NCBI RefSeq assembly: GCF_044792555.1
Contig: NZ_CP126238.1
Span: 2,356,001-2,420,000, forward strand
DNA length: 64,000 nt
Reading direction: 5' to 3'
Source of the DNA: Alicycliphilus denitrificans_A
Lineage (GTDB): Bacteria > Pseudomonadota > Gammaproteobacteria > Burkholderiales > Burkholderiaceae_C
The notes beneath the pieces are model-generated. The model did not search any database, was not told the DNA's origin, and saw only the letters and a list, made by a program, of their open reading frames with translations. Below are positions 34,568-43,412 of this stretch, in pieces; the stretch's first letter is position 1; every line of letters starts with the position of its first letter. The translations under genes were made by a program, and so were the position numbers.

Positions 34568-35977
34568 ATGAATAAAAAGATAGCTGCCAGCGCTTATCCA
34601 GAGCGCCTTGGAGTCATATTTGGCTTGAAAGTCGTCGCGCTTGCCCTGCTCATCGCACCGGCGGCCCACGCCACCGATCTGCTGCAGGCCTGGCAGGCCG
34701 CCGAGCTGCATGACCGCGAGCTGGCCGTGGCCCGCGCCGCGCACGCGACGGCCGATCCGCAGCGCAAGCAGGCCAGCGCCCTGTGGCGCCCCGGCGTTGG
34801 GCTAACAGCGGCAGCCGGCTGGGGCCATGGCGAGAGCCAGATGCGCGGCGCCCAGTTCAGCGCCCCCGGCATGGGCACGAGCAGCGGCGTGAACTTCGGC
34901 ACCTCGATCACCGGCGGCACGGCCACGCGCGTCGCCCTGCAGGCCAGCCAGCCGCTCTACAACCTCGAGCGCCGCGCCCAGCAGCAGCAGCTGAACCTGC
35001 AGGCCGACATGGGCGATCTGCAGTGGCTGGCCGCGCAGCAGGCCGCCATGCTGCGCACCGCCCAGCGCTACCTGGACCTGGCCGTGGCGCAGGAGGCGCT
35101 GCGCGTGCTCGACGGCCAGCTCGATGCCGTGCGCAAGGCCGCGGCCGAAGCGCAAGACCGCTTCGACATCGGCTCGGCACCGATCACCGCCGTGCACGAG
35201 GCCAAGGCCCAGCAGGCGCAGCTACAGGCCCGGCGCCTGGCCGCGCAGACCGACCTGGACATCCAGCGCCGCCAGCTCGCCGACGCCACCGGCCTGCCTG
35301 CGGCCAGCCTGCAGGCGCACCTGCCTGGTGCCCTCCAGCCGCCAGAGCAGGCGCTGGCCCTGTGGCAGGAACAGGCGGCAGCCGGCAACCCAGGCATACG
35401 CCTGCAGCAACTGGCCGCCGATCTGGCTCGCACCGAGGCCGACAAGCACCGCGCCGGCGCCGCCCCCAAGCTCGACCTGGTGGCGCAGGCCGGCCAGGAC
35501 CGCCTGTCCGGTAGCGGTGACTACGGCAGTGGCGCGCGCAACAAACAGACCAACGCCATGCTGGGCGTGCAGCTCACCGTGCCGCTGTACACCGGCGGCT
35601 ACCGCTCGGCCAAGGAAGAGGAAAGCCTGGCCCAGTGGAACCAGGCCCAGGCCCAGCTGGACGCCACGCGCGAGCAGGTGGCGCGCCAGGTGCATGCCGC
35701 CTGGCTGGGCCTGCAGGCCGGCGCCCAGCGCGTGCAGGCGCTGCAGGAGGCGCTGGTCTCCGCGCAGCTGCGCCAGGACGCCACGCGCACCGGCTACGAG
35801 GTCGGCCACCGCACCCTGCTCGACGTGCTGCACGCCGACAACGACGCCGCCGGCACGCGCCTGGCGTTGGCACAGGCGCGCAGCGCGCTGCTGCTGCACC
35901 GGCTGCAGCTGGCGCAGCTGGCCGGGCGGCTCGACGAAAGCGAGCTGCGCCAGGCCGGCCAGGCATTGGCGCCCTGA
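34568..35977 (+). CDS. TolC-family outer-membrane efflux channel
   Basis: This 469-residue protein has the internally repeated alpha-helical barrel of TolC channels, with long Ala/Gln/Leu-rich helices and PLYTGGYRSAKEEESLAQ at the second repeat. The signal peptide has its hydrophobic core at VVALALLIAPAAHA. Its first 20 or so codons are read from a copy of the interspersed repeat, so the N-terminal region before the core (KKIAASAYPERLGVIFGLK) is probably a recent addition. It starts 12 bp after the pump gene. It completes a tripartite efflux system. Confidence 0.92.
   Translation: MNKKIAASAYPERLGVIFGLKVVALALLIAPAAHATDLLQAWQAAELHDRELAVARAAHATADPQRKQASALWRPGVGLTAAAGWGHGESQMRGAQFSAPGMGTSSGVNFGTSITGGTATRVALQASQPLYNLERRAQQQQLNLQADMGDLQWLAAQQAAMLRTAQRYLDLAVAQEALRVLDGQLDAVRKAAAEAQDRFDIGSAPITAVHEAKAQQAQLQARRLAAQTDLDIQRRQLADATGLPAASLQAHLPGALQPPEQALALWQEQAAAGNPGIRLQQLAADLARTEADKHRAGAAPKLDLVAQAGQDRLSGSGDYGSGARNKQTNAMLGVQLTVPLYTGGYRSAKEEESLAQWNQAQAQLDATREQVARQVHAAWLGLQAGAQRVQALQEALVSAQLRQDATRTGYEVGHRTLLDVLHADNDAAGTRLALAQARSALLLHRLQLAQLAGRLDESELRQAGQALAP
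34571..34630 (+). repeat. Interspersed repeat, copy C, inside the start of the TolC-family gene
   Basis: AAGATAGCTGCCAGCGCTTA begins this copy at about 34576, and it continues to GGCTTGAAA. It supplies codons 2 to about 21 of the channel protein. Confidence 0.7.
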
Positions 35978-36031
35978 GATCGACCGCCGATTCAGCACCA
36001 CCGTTTCACCATCACCGACGAGGAGACGACC

Positions 36032-37309
36032 ATGGCCCATATCGTGATCATTGGCGCAGGCACGGGCGGCATGCCCGCGGCCTACGAGCTGCGTGCAACG
36101 CTGGACGCGGCGCACCGCATCACCGTGGTGAATGCGGTGGACTACTTCCAGTTCGTGCCCTCCAACCCCTGGGTGGCCGTGGGCTGGCGCCAGCGCAAGG
36201 ACACCACCCTGCCCATTGCGCCCAGCCTGGAGAAAAAAGGCATCGACTTCATAGCCCAGCGTGTTCAGCGCATCGACGCCGAGGGCAATGCCCTGGAGCT
36301 GGCCAACGGCGAGCGCGTCGCCTACGACTACCTGATCATCACCACCGGCCCCAAGCTGTCCTTCGACGAGGTGCCGGGTGCCGGCCCCGTCGCGGGCCAC
36401 ACGCAGTCGATCTGCACCGTGGACCATGCCGAGAAGGCCTGGGCCGACTACCAGGCCTTCCTGCAGGATCCGGGGCCGGCCGTCATCGGCGCCATGCCGG
36501 GCGCGTCCTGCTTTGGCCCGGCGTACGAATTCGCCTTCATCTTCAACAAGGACCTGCAGCGACGCAAGCTGCGCCACAAGGTGCCGCTGACCTTCGTGAC
36601 CAGCGAGCCCTACATCGGCCACATGGGCCTGGGCGGCGTGGGCGACTCCAAGACCATGCTGGAGAGCGAGCTGCGCGGCATGGACATCAAGTGGATCACC
36701 AACGCCAAGACCACGCGCGTGGAGGCCGGCAAGATGTTCGTCACCGAGATGGACGAGGCCGGCCAGCCGAAGAAGGAGCACGAGCTGCCCTTCAAGTACG
36801 GCATGATGCTGCCCGCCTTCAAGGGCGTGGATGCCGTGGCCGCCGTTGACGGCCTGTGCAACCCGCGCGGCTTCGTGCTCATTGACGAGCATCAGCGCAG
36901 CAAGAAGTACCGCAACATCTTCTCGGCCGGCGTGTGTGTGGCCATACCGCCCGTCGAGGTCACGCCCGTGCCCACGGGCGCGCCCAAGACCGGCTACATG
37001 ATCGAAACCATGGTCTCGGCCATCGTGCACAACATCGCCGCCGAGCTGGCGGGCCAGCCCGCCGACGCCAAGGCCACCTGGAATGCCATCTGCCTGGCCG
37101 ACATGGGCGATACGGGCGCGGCCTTCGTCGCCCTGCCGCAGATCCCGCCGCGCAACGTCAACTGGTTCAAGAAGGGCAAATGGGTGCACCTGGCCAAGCT
37201 CGCGTTCGAGAAGTACTTCCTCTACAAGATGAAGCACGGCACGGCCGAGCCGGTGTATGAAAAGCATGTGCTCAAGGCGCTGGGCATAGAGCGGCTGGAG
37301 AAACCCTGA
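36032..37309 (+). CDS. sqr: Sulfide:quinone oxidoreductase
   Basis: SQR oxidises sulfide to polysulfide or persulfide and passes electrons to quinone at the inner membrane. The 425-residue flavoprotein has the FAD motif VIIGAGTGGMPAAYEL (about 4-19) and the redox cysteines in MPGASCFGPAYEF (about 160) and IFSAGVCVAIPPVE (about 307). The conserved VPTGAPKTGYMIETM follows. A C-terminal amphipathic part (VHLAKLAFEKYFLYKMKHG) suits monotopic membrane binding. It lies within the efflux operon, 54 bp after the channel gene. Confidence 0.9.
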   Translation: MAHIVIIGAGTGGMPAAYELRATLDAAHRITVVNAVDYFQFVPSNPWVAVGWRQRKDTTLPIAPSLEKKGIDFIAQRVQRIDAEGNALELANGERVAYDYLIITTGPKLSFDEVPGAGPVAGHTQSICTVDHAEKAWADYQAFLQDPGPAVIGAMPGASCFGPAYEFAFIFNKDLQRRKLRHKVPLTFVTSEPYIGHMGLGGVGDSKTMLESELRGMDIKWITNAKTTRVEAGKMFVTEMDEAGQPKKEHELPFKYGMMLPAFKGVDAVAAVDGLCNPRGFVLIDEHQRSKKYRNIFSAGVCVAIPPVEVTPVPTGAPKTGYMIETMVSAIVHNIAAELAGQPADAKATWNAICLADMGDTGAAFVALPQIPPRNVNWFKKGKWVHLAKLAFEKYFLYKMKHGTAEPVYEKHVLKALGIERLEKP

Positions 37310-37320
37310 TTGCTCATCTA

Positions 37321-37366
37321 TAGATAGCTTCAGGCGCTTTATTCATCAACGTTTCAGGCGGTTTTA
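37321..37366 (+). repeat. Interspersed repeat, copy D
   Basis: TAGATAGCTTCAGGCGCTTT opens this copy, which fills the gap between the SQR gene and the second flavoprotein gene and touches its ATG. Confidence 0.65.
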
Positions 37367-38500
37367 ATGAATTCTTCCGGCATCACGGTCCTGGGCGCCG
37401 GCTTTGGCGCGCTGTCCACCGTGCGCGAGCTGCGCAAGCGCGATCCCGGCGCCGACATCACGCTGGTGTCGCCGCGGGCCGAGCTGCACTACCTGCCAGG
37501 CATCATCTGGATTCCCAGCGGCCTGCGCACGCGCGAGCAGCTCATCGTGCCGCTCGCCCCCTTCTTCGAGCGCATGCGGGTGCGCCACCTTGCGGCCGAG
37601 GTGAGCGGCCTGTCGCAGGACGGCCGCACCGTGCACACCTCGGCCGGCGTCGTCCGGAACGATGCGCTGGTGATCGCCACCGGCGGGCGCTTCATCAAGA
37701 AGCTGCCCGGTATCGAGCACGCCATCACCCCCTGCGAAGGCATTGCCGCGGCCGAACAAATCCGCGACCGGTTGCGCGCCCTGCAGGGCGGCACCATCGC
37801 CGTGGGCTTTGCCGCCAACCCGCAGGAACCCCAGGCCGTGCGCGGCGGGCCGATGTTCGAATTCCTCTTCGGCATCGACACCCAACTGCGTCGCGAGGGC
37901 CGGCGCGCGCGTTTCAAGCTGGTCTTCTTCAACCCCAGCCAGGAGCCCGGCAACCGCCTGGGCACCAAGGCCGTGCAGCATCTGCTGGCCGAGATGGCGC
38001 GCCGCGGCATCACCACCCAACTGGGCCACAAGATGCTGCGCTTTGAAGCTGACAAGGTGGTGACCGAGGGCGGCGAGATAGCGGCCGACCTGATTCTGTT
38101 CATGCCCGGCATGACGGGCAACGCCTGGTTCGACCAGACCACCCTGCCCCGCTCGCCCGGCGGCCTGATCCGCGCGGATGCGCAATGCCGCATAGAGGGC
38201 TGGCTGCACGCGTACGTGGTGGGCGACTCGGGCAGCTTCCCCGGCCCCGACTGGATGCCCAAGCAGGCCCACATGGCCGACCTGCAGGCCGCCGCTGCGG
38301 CGCAAAACCTGCTCGACGGCCTGGCCGGCCGGCCCCAGACGGCGGGTTTTGAAGCAGAACTGGCCTGCATCATCGATTCCATTGACGGCGGCACGCTGGT
38401 GCTGCGCACTTCGCGGCGCAATGTCGTGCTGCCCACCTCACGCGTCTTTCACTGGGCCAAGCGCGCCTTCGAGGCGCGCTACCTGCGCCAGTACCGCTGA
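37367..38500 (+). CDS. SQR-like FAD-dependent oxidoreductase without the cysteine pair
   Basis: The 377-residue protein has an N-terminal dinucleotide motif (ITVLGAGFGALSTVREL) and the second half of an SQR/NDH-2-type fold (VVGDSGSFPGPDWMPKQAHM). It lacks the conserved redox cysteines of the SQR before it. It might oxidise another sulfur species, or act as an electron transfer partner. The function is not established. It starts directly after repeat copy D. Confidence 0.75.
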   Translation: MNSSGITVLGAGFGALSTVRELRKRDPGADITLVSPRAELHYLPGIIWIPSGLRTREQLIVPLAPFFERMRVRHLAAEVSGLSQDGRTVHTSAGVVRNDALVIATGGRFIKKLPGIEHAITPCEGIAAAEQIRDRLRALQGGTIAVGFAANPQEPQAVRGGPMFEFLFGIDTQLRREGRRARFKLVFFNPSQEPGNRLGTKAVQHLLAEMARRGITTQLGHKMLRFEADKVVTEGGEIAADLILFMPGMTGNAWFDQTTLPRSPGGLIRADAQCRIEGWLHAYVVGDSGSFPGPDWMPKQAHMADLQAAAAAQNLLDGLAGRPQTAGFEAELACIIDSIDGGTLVLRTSRRNVVLPTSRVFHWAKRAFEARYLRQYR

Positions 38501-38534
38501 CCGATCCCTATCGTTTTTTCAAAGGAGAACCACC

Positions 38535-38744
38535 ATGACCTCTTGGCGACTCGTGCGCATCATCGCCGGCACCTTCATACTGCTGAGCCTGGCGCTGGGC
38601 ATACCCGGCAGCCCGATCTTCGCCAGCCAGTGGTGGCTGGCCTTCACCGCCTTCGTGGGTGCCAACCTGCTGCAAAGCGGCTTCACCCAATGGTGCATGC
38701 TGGAAAACATCCTGCGCAAGCTGGGCATCCAGTCCGGCTGCTGA
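38535..38744 (+). CDS. DUF2892 (YgaP-type) small membrane protein
   Basis: This 69-residue protein has two membrane segments (about 8-30 and 35-55) and a cysteine-containing tail, QWCMLENILRKLGIQSGC. Family members are often found with rhodanese domains and sulfide-regulated operons. An AAAGGAG ribosome binding site precedes the ATG at 38535. Its place after two SQR-type genes fits the sulfur theme. Confidence 0.85.
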   Translation: MTSWRLVRIIAGTFILLSLALGIPGSPIFASQWWLAFTAFVGANLLQSGFTQWCMLENILRKLGIQSGC

Positions 38745-38768
38745 GGCCATGCTGACAAGGATCAATGC

Positions 38769-39215
38769 ATGAACAACGAACTCGTGACCGTGGAACTGGT
38801 CCAGCTTGCCGACTACCGCTTCGAGAACCGCTTTGGCGCCGACGTGCCGGCGCTGCACACCGACGAGCCCGCGCCGCTGGGCTCGGGCCAGGGGCCGTCG
38901 CCGGTGCAGCTGCTGTGCGCGGCGGTGGGCAATTGTTTGAGCGACTCGCTGCTGTTCGCGCTGCGCAAGTTCAAGCAGCAGCCCGAGCCCCTGCACGCCA
39001 CCGTGCAGGCCGAGGTGGGCCGCAACGCCGAGGGGCGCCTGCGCATCCTGCAGATGCACGCCACCCTGCGCCTGGGCGTGCCCGCAGGCCAGCTGCAGCA
39101 TCTGGAGCGGGTGCTGGGGCAGTTCGAGTCCTTCTGCACCGTCACGCAGAGCGTGGGCCAGGGCATACCGATCGCCGTGCAGGTGATCGACGCCGAGGGA
39201 AGCGTGCTCAAGTAG
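38769..39215 (+). CDS. OsmC-family protein
   Basis: OsmC/Ohr proteins are thiol-dependent peroxidases, and some act on persulfides. The 148-residue protein has two cysteines in the expected places, VGNCLSDSLLF (about 59) and FESFCTVTQSV (about 125). It is last in the sulfur-efflux operon and ends 6 bp before the convergent Bug receptor gene. Confidence 0.85.
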   Translation: MNNELVTVELVQLADYRFENRFGADVPALHTDEPAPLGSGQGPSPVQLLCAAVGNCLSDSLLFALRKFKQQPEPLHATVQAEVGRNAEGRLRILQMHATLRLGVPAGQLQHLERVLGQFESFCTVTQSVGQGIPIAVQVIDAEGSVLK

Positions 39216-39221
39216 GGCCTG

Positions 39222-40193
39222 TTAACGCATGACGCCGAAATCGCGCGCCAGGCGCCGGTAGCCGTCCATCTGGCGCCGCACGGCGGCGTCCAGCGCCGCG
39301 CCCGTGAGCGCGATGGGCTGCAGGCCGAACTGCTCCAGCTCCTGCGCCGCCGCGGGATGCTGCATGGCGCGCTCCAGCAGGCCCGCCCAGTGGAGGTAGT
39401 CCCGCTCGCCGACGCCGGGCCCCAGGTACACGCCGCGCAGGATGGGCCAGTCGATGTCCAGTCCCTGCTCGCGCGCCGTGGGCGTGCGCGCCCAGCGGCC
39501 CGGCAGGCGCTGCGGCGCGAGCAGCGCCAGGATGCGGATGGGCGCACCCTGGTCAATCTGCCGCGCCACCTCGGCCGCGTCGCCGGGCACCACCTGCACA
39601 TGGCCGCCCACCAGGGCCGCCAGGGCCTCGCCGCCGCCCTCGAAGGCCACGAAGCGCATTTCCTTGTGGCCCACGCCGGCCGCGCGCGCCAGCAACGCGG
39701 CCTTCATCCAGTCCTGGCTGCCGATGGAGCCGCCGGCGCCGAACACCACGCGAGCCGGCTGCGCGCGCAGCGCCTGCACCAGGGCGGGCAGCGTGCGGTA
39801 GGGCGCGTCCTGGCGCACGGCGATCACGCCGTAGTCCATGCCCATGCCGGCCAGCCAGCGCACACTGCGCTCGTCGTAAGGGCCGAAGCGCCCCTGGGCC
39901 AGGTTCAGCAGCGAACCCGACGAGAACGCCACCAGCGCCTGGCCGTCACCCGGCCGCTGGATGATGCTGCTCTTGAACGCCAGCGCGCCGATGCCGCCGG
40001 GCTGGTAGACCGTGGGCAGCGGCTGCGCGAGCTGGCCCGAGGCGTGCAGCAGGCGGCCCAGCGCCTGGCAGGTCAGGTCGAACCCGCCGCCGGGCTTGGC
40101 CGGCGCGATGCAGCGCGGGCCGGTCTGCGCCGCGGCGCCGCAGGCCAGCAGCAGCCAGGCCAGCAGCACCCGCAGCAGCAGCCCGGCCTTCAT
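39222..40193 (-). CDS. Bug-type (TctC) periplasmic solute-binding receptor
   Basis: TctC/Bug proteins bind carboxylates or other solutes for tripartite tricarboxylate transporters or for signalling. The 323-residue protein has a signal peptide (MKAGLLLRVLLAWLLLACGA) and the Bug core motifs (YQPGGIGALAF, VVFGAGGSIGSQDWM). The start overlaps the kinase gene stop by ATGA. It has no permease gene beside it, so a sensory role with the two-component system is possible. Confidence 0.88.
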   Translation of the reverse strand: MKAGLLLRVLLAWLLLACGAAAQTGPRCIAPAKPGGGFDLTCQALGRLLHASGQLAQPLPTVYQPGGIGALAFKSSIIQRPGDGQALVAFSSGSLLNLAQGRFGPYDERSVRWLAGMGMDYGVIAVRQDAPYRTLPALVQALRAQPARVVFGAGGSIGSQDWMKAALLARAAGVGHKEMRFVAFEGGGEALAALVGGHVQVVPGDAAEVARQIDQGAPIRILALLAPQRLPGRWARTPTAREQGLDIDWPILRGVYLGPGVGERDYLHWAGLLERAMQHPAAAQELEQFGLQPIALTGAALDAAVRRQMDGYRRLARDFGVMR

Positions 40194-41587
40194 GCGCGCG
40201 GCCACCACAGGGTGACGCAGGCGCCCTGCCCGCCCGGGGCAGGCTCCAGGCGCAGCGCGCCGCCGTGGCGCCCGATGGCCGAGCGCGCGATGGCCAGGCC
40301 CAGGCCCGAGCCGCGGCTCTTGCGCCCCTTGGCAAAGCGCTCGCCGGCCCGGCCCGCCAGCTCGGGCGGCATGCCGGGCCCGTCGTCCACCACGCGCAGG
40401 TGCCAGCCCTGGGTGTCGGCGCCGGCCGTCAGGGTCACCACGCCATGCTCGCGTCCGTGCTCGATGGCGTTGTGGGTGATGTTCAGCAGCGCTTGGCGCA
40501 GCAGCTCGCGGTCGCCACTGGCCCAGGCCTCGGAGGCATCGCCCTCCACGCCCAGGTCCACGCCCAAATCCACGCCATGTGTGCGCGCCAGAGGCAGCAG
40601 TTCCACGGCCACGTCGCGCGCCAGCTGCGCCAGGTCCACGGGCTCCACCAGCGCCTGGGCCGTGTTGCTGCGCGCCAGCGCCAGCAGCTGGTTGGTGGCG
40701 CGGATGGCGTCGGCGAGCGCGGCCGAAAGCGCCTGCAGCGCCAGGCGCTGGCGCGCGGCATCGGGCTCGCGCAGGGCGTAGTCGAGCTGCGCGCGCAGCG
40801 TGGCCAGGGGCGTGTGCAGCTGGTGCGAGGCGTCGTCCACGAAACTCTGGCGCTCGTCCATGAGCTGGCGCGTGCGCTCCATCTGCTGGTTCACGGCCGC
40901 CACCAGGGGCTCGATGTCGCGCGGCAGGCCGTCGGTTTCGATGGGGCGCAGGTCGTCGGGCGCGCGCGCCCGGGTCTGCGCCGCCAGCCGCGTGATGGGC
41001 CGCAGTGCCACGCCCAGCACGGCCACTACGCTGGCCAGCAGCACGGCCAGCAGCAGCAGGTCGCGCAGCGCGGCGCGGCGCACGAAGCCGGCGGTGAACT
41101 GCGCGCGCGAGGCCGTACCCTCGGCCACCTGGATGACCAGGTACTGGCTGTCGCTGCCCTCGGGCGCCGCGTCGAGCGCGCGCATGAAGGCGCCGACACG
41201 CACGTTCTCGCCAAAGTAGCGCGCATCGTAGAACACCGGCTGGCCCGGCCGCAGCGCCGAGGGGGGCGCGGGCAGGTCGGGGTTGCCCAGCTCCACCAGG
41301 CCGTCGGCGGTGGCCACGCGAAAGTACACACTGCCCTTGGCGGTGAGCTGGAAGAACTCGAACAGCCGGTAGGGCAGCTCCACGGACAGGCCGCCCGAGG
41401 CGGTGGACACATTCAGGTCCAGCGACTTGATGGCGCCGAGCAGCGAGCGGTCGTAGGCCGCGTTGGTGGAGGCTATGGCGTCCTCGCGCGTGAACCACAG
41501 ACCCGCCGCCGCCATCAGCGTCATGGCCGGCAGCAGCAGCGCGAGCAGGCGCTGCCTAGTGCTAGGGCCTGTCCAGTTCCAGGACAT
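40190..41587 (-). CDS. tctE: TctE-like sensor histidine kinase
   Basis: The 465-residue kinase has an N-terminal membrane segment (RLLALLLPAMTLMAAAGLWF) and a periplasmic domain of about 130 residues. A second membrane segment lies near 165-185 (LLLLAVLLASVVAVLGVAL). The phosphoacceptor His is in DASHQLHTPLA, and the ATPase domain has NITHNAIEH, VDDGPGM and GSGLGLAIA. It overlaps the regulator gene by 26 bp, with the start at 41587. Confidence 0.92.
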   Translation of the reverse strand: MSWNWTGPSTRQRLLALLLPAMTLMAAAGLWFTREDAIASTNAAYDRSLLGAIKSLDLNVSTASGGLSVELPYRLFEFFQLTAKGSVYFRVATADGLVELGNPDLPAPPSALRPGQPVFYDARYFGENVRVGAFMRALDAAPEGSDSQYLVIQVAEGTASRAQFTAGFVRRAALRDLLLLAVLLASVVAVLGVALRPITRLAAQTRARAPDDLRPIETDGLPRDIEPLVAAVNQQMERTRQLMDERQSFVDDASHQLHTPLATLRAQLDYALREPDAARQRLALQALSAALADAIRATNQLLALARSNTAQALVEPVDLAQLARDVAVELLPLARTHGVDLGVDLGVEGDASEAWASGDRELLRQALLNITHNAIEHGREHGVVTLTAGADTQGWHLRVVDDGPGMPPELAGRAGERFAKGRKSRGSGLGLAIARSAIGRHGGALRLEPAPGGQGACVTLWWPRA

Positions 41588-42233
41588 AGCCGAGCCCCCG
41601 GTAGGTGTGGATGCGCACGCCGCTGCCCTCCAGGCGCTTGCGCAGGCGGTGCAGCAGCACGTCGATGACGCTGGTCTGCACGTCCTCGTCGTCGCCGAAC
41701 ACGCGGTCCATGGCCTGCTGGCGCGACAGCGGCTCGCCGCTGCGCTGCACCAGCGCCTTGAGCAGCGCATGCTCGCGCGGCGACAGCGAAAGCAGCTCGG
41801 TGCCGAGCGTGAACTGGCGCGTCACGGTGTCAAACTGCAGCGGGCCGCAGGCCAGGCGCGGGTGTTCGCTGCCGCGGGCGCGCCGCACCAGGGCCGTGAG
41901 GCGCGCCTCCAGCTCGGCCAGCTCGAAGGGCTTGGCCAGGAAGTCGTCTGCGCCCTCGTTGAGGCTGCGTACCTTGTCGCCCAGCGTGTCGCGCGCCGTG
42001 AGCACCAGCACGGGGATGCGCTCGTCGCGCGTGCGCAGCCGGCGCAGGATGCTGGCGCCGTCGCGCCCGGGCAGGCCCAGGTCCAGCACCAGGGCGTCGT
42101 AGTCGCGTTCGGCCAGCGCGCGCTCCACCAGGCGGCCGTCGTCGCACCAGTCCACGCGGCAGCCGCCCTGTTCGAGGGCCTTGGCCAGCCACTCGCCCAG
42201 CGGTCGTTCGTCTTCGGCCAGCAGGATGCGCAT
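41562..42233 (-). CDS. tctD: TctD-like response regulator
   Basis: This 223-residue OmpR-type regulator has the receiver domain with DE (LLAEDERPLGEW), the phosphoacceptor aspartate in LVLDLGLPGRDG (about 51), and K in FLAKPFELAEL (about 102). A winged-helix DNA-binding domain follows (residues about 125-220). The start at 42233 is chosen from the receiver fold. It is divergent from the second Bug receptor gene. Confidence 0.92.
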   Translation of the reverse strand: MRILLAEDERPLGEWLAKALEQGGCRVDWCDDGRLVERALAERDYDALVLDLGLPGRDGASILRRLRTRDERIPVLVLTARDTLGDKVRSLNEGADDFLAKPFELAELEARLTALVRRARGSEHPRLACGPLQFDTVTRQFTLGTELLSLSPREHALLKALVQRSGEPLSRQQAMDRVFGDDEDVQTSVIDVLLHRLRKRLEGSGVRIHTYRGLGYVLELDRP

Positions 42234-42338
42234 GGCGCGGATTATCGGTGGCCGCGCTCTGCGCACCTGAAAGGTAACTGATAGGTTGCGCCGTGCACCA
42301 TCGCGCGCTAACCCATGTTTTTCCGCCGGAGACACACC

Positions 42339-43346
42339 ATGCACCCATCCCTGATGAGTTCCCTCAAGCGCCGCCAGCTGCTGGCGGGCGGCGCGGCCGC
42401 CGCCACGTCGCTGTGGCTACCCCAGGCGCGCGCCCAGGCCGCCTGGCCCACCAAGCCGCTGCGCCTGGTGGTGCCGTTCGCGCCCGGCGGCAGCTCGGAG
42501 ATCGTGGCCCGCGCCGCGGCGGCCGAGATGGCCAAGACCATCGGCCAGAACGTGTTCGTGGACAACAAGCCCGGCGCGGCCGGCAACATCGCCATGCAGG
42601 AAGTGGCGAGCAGCACCGACGAGCACACGCTGATCCTGGGCCACATCGGCACGCTGGCCGTGAACCCCTTCATCTTCCCCAAGCTGCCCTACGACGCCAA
42701 CCGCGACTTCGCGCCGATCACGCTGCTGTCCAAGGTGCCCAGCCTCTACGTGGTGCACCCGGACCTGCCGGTGAAGAACCTCAAGGAATTCATCGCCTAC
42801 GTGAAGGGCAAGCCCGGCCAGCTCAACTACGGTAGCGCGGGCAACGGCAGCGCCGGGCACCTGGCGTTCGAGTACCTGAAGATGGTCAGCGGCACCTTCA
42901 TGCTGCATGTACCCTACCGCGGCACGGGCCCGATGCTCACCGACCTGATGGCCGGGCGCCTGCAGGCCGCCTCGGTGGGCGCGCCCGCGCTGCTGCCGTT
43001 CATCAAGTCGGGCAAGCTGCGCTGCATCGCCACCGGCACCACCCAGCGCCTGCCACAGATGCCCGACGTGCCCACGGTGGCCGAGCAGGGTTTCAAGGAC
43101 TTCGAGATGACGCAGTGGTACGGCCTGATCGCGCCGAGCAAATGGCCCAAGGCACACCTGGCCAAGCTGGAGGCCGAGGCCGTCAAGGCCGCGCGCAGCA
43201 CCCTGGTCAAGGAGAAGCTGGCGCAGGAGACAGCCCTGGCCGTAGGCAATACCAGCGCCGAGTTCGACGCCTTCATCAAGGCCGAGCAGGCACGCTGGAA
43301 GCCGGTGATCGAGCGCGCGCAAATCCGGCCCGAGGGGATGGGCTGA
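42339..43346 (+). CDS. Second Bug-type (TctC) solute-binding receptor
   Basis: The 335-residue protein begins MHPSLMSSLKRRQLLAGGAA, a twin-arginine-like signal sequence with RR and a hydrophobic stretch, unusual for Bug receptors. The Bug core is seen in LRLVVPFAPGGSSEIVARA and VDNKPGAAGNIAMQEV. It is divergent from tctD, so the TctDE system may control it. Confidence 0.9.
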   Translation: MHPSLMSSLKRRQLLAGGAAAATSLWLPQARAQAAWPTKPLRLVVPFAPGGSSEIVARAAAAEMAKTIGQNVFVDNKPGAAGNIAMQEVASSTDEHTLILGHIGTLAVNPFIFPKLPYDANRDFAPITLLSKVPSLYVVHPDLPVKNLKEFIAYVKGKPGQLNYGSAGNGSAGHLAFEYLKMVSGTFMLHVPYRGTGPMLTDLMAGRLQAASVGAPALLPFIKSGKLRCIATGTTQRLPQMPDVPTVAEQGFKDFEMTQWYGLIAPSKWPKAHLAKLEAEAVKAARSTLVKEKLAQETALAVGNTSAEFDAFIKAEQARWKPVIERAQIRPEGMG

Positions 43347-43360
43347 TCCACACGGATACA

Positions 43361-43412
43361 AGCCGAATAGGCCTTTATCGCGCATCCAGCAAGCGCAGGC
43401 AGCTATGAATCA
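43361..43412 (-). repeat. Interspersed repeat, copy E
   Basis: On the minus strand it reads CATAGCTGCCTGCGCTTG and ends with GGCCTATTCGGCTTG. It directly follows the bioB stop codon. Confidence 0.7.

Noticed and set aside
30500..36000. Repeated CTGGC and GCCAGG runs resembling a short tandem array
   Set aside because: These come from Ala/Leu/Gln-rich helices in GC-rich coding sequence. No regular unit or spacing was found, so it is neither a CRISPR nor a tandem repeat.
35222..37267. 681-residue open frame on the minus strand
   Set aside because: It runs antisense to the TolC-family and SQR genes, which both have clear motifs and ribosome sites.
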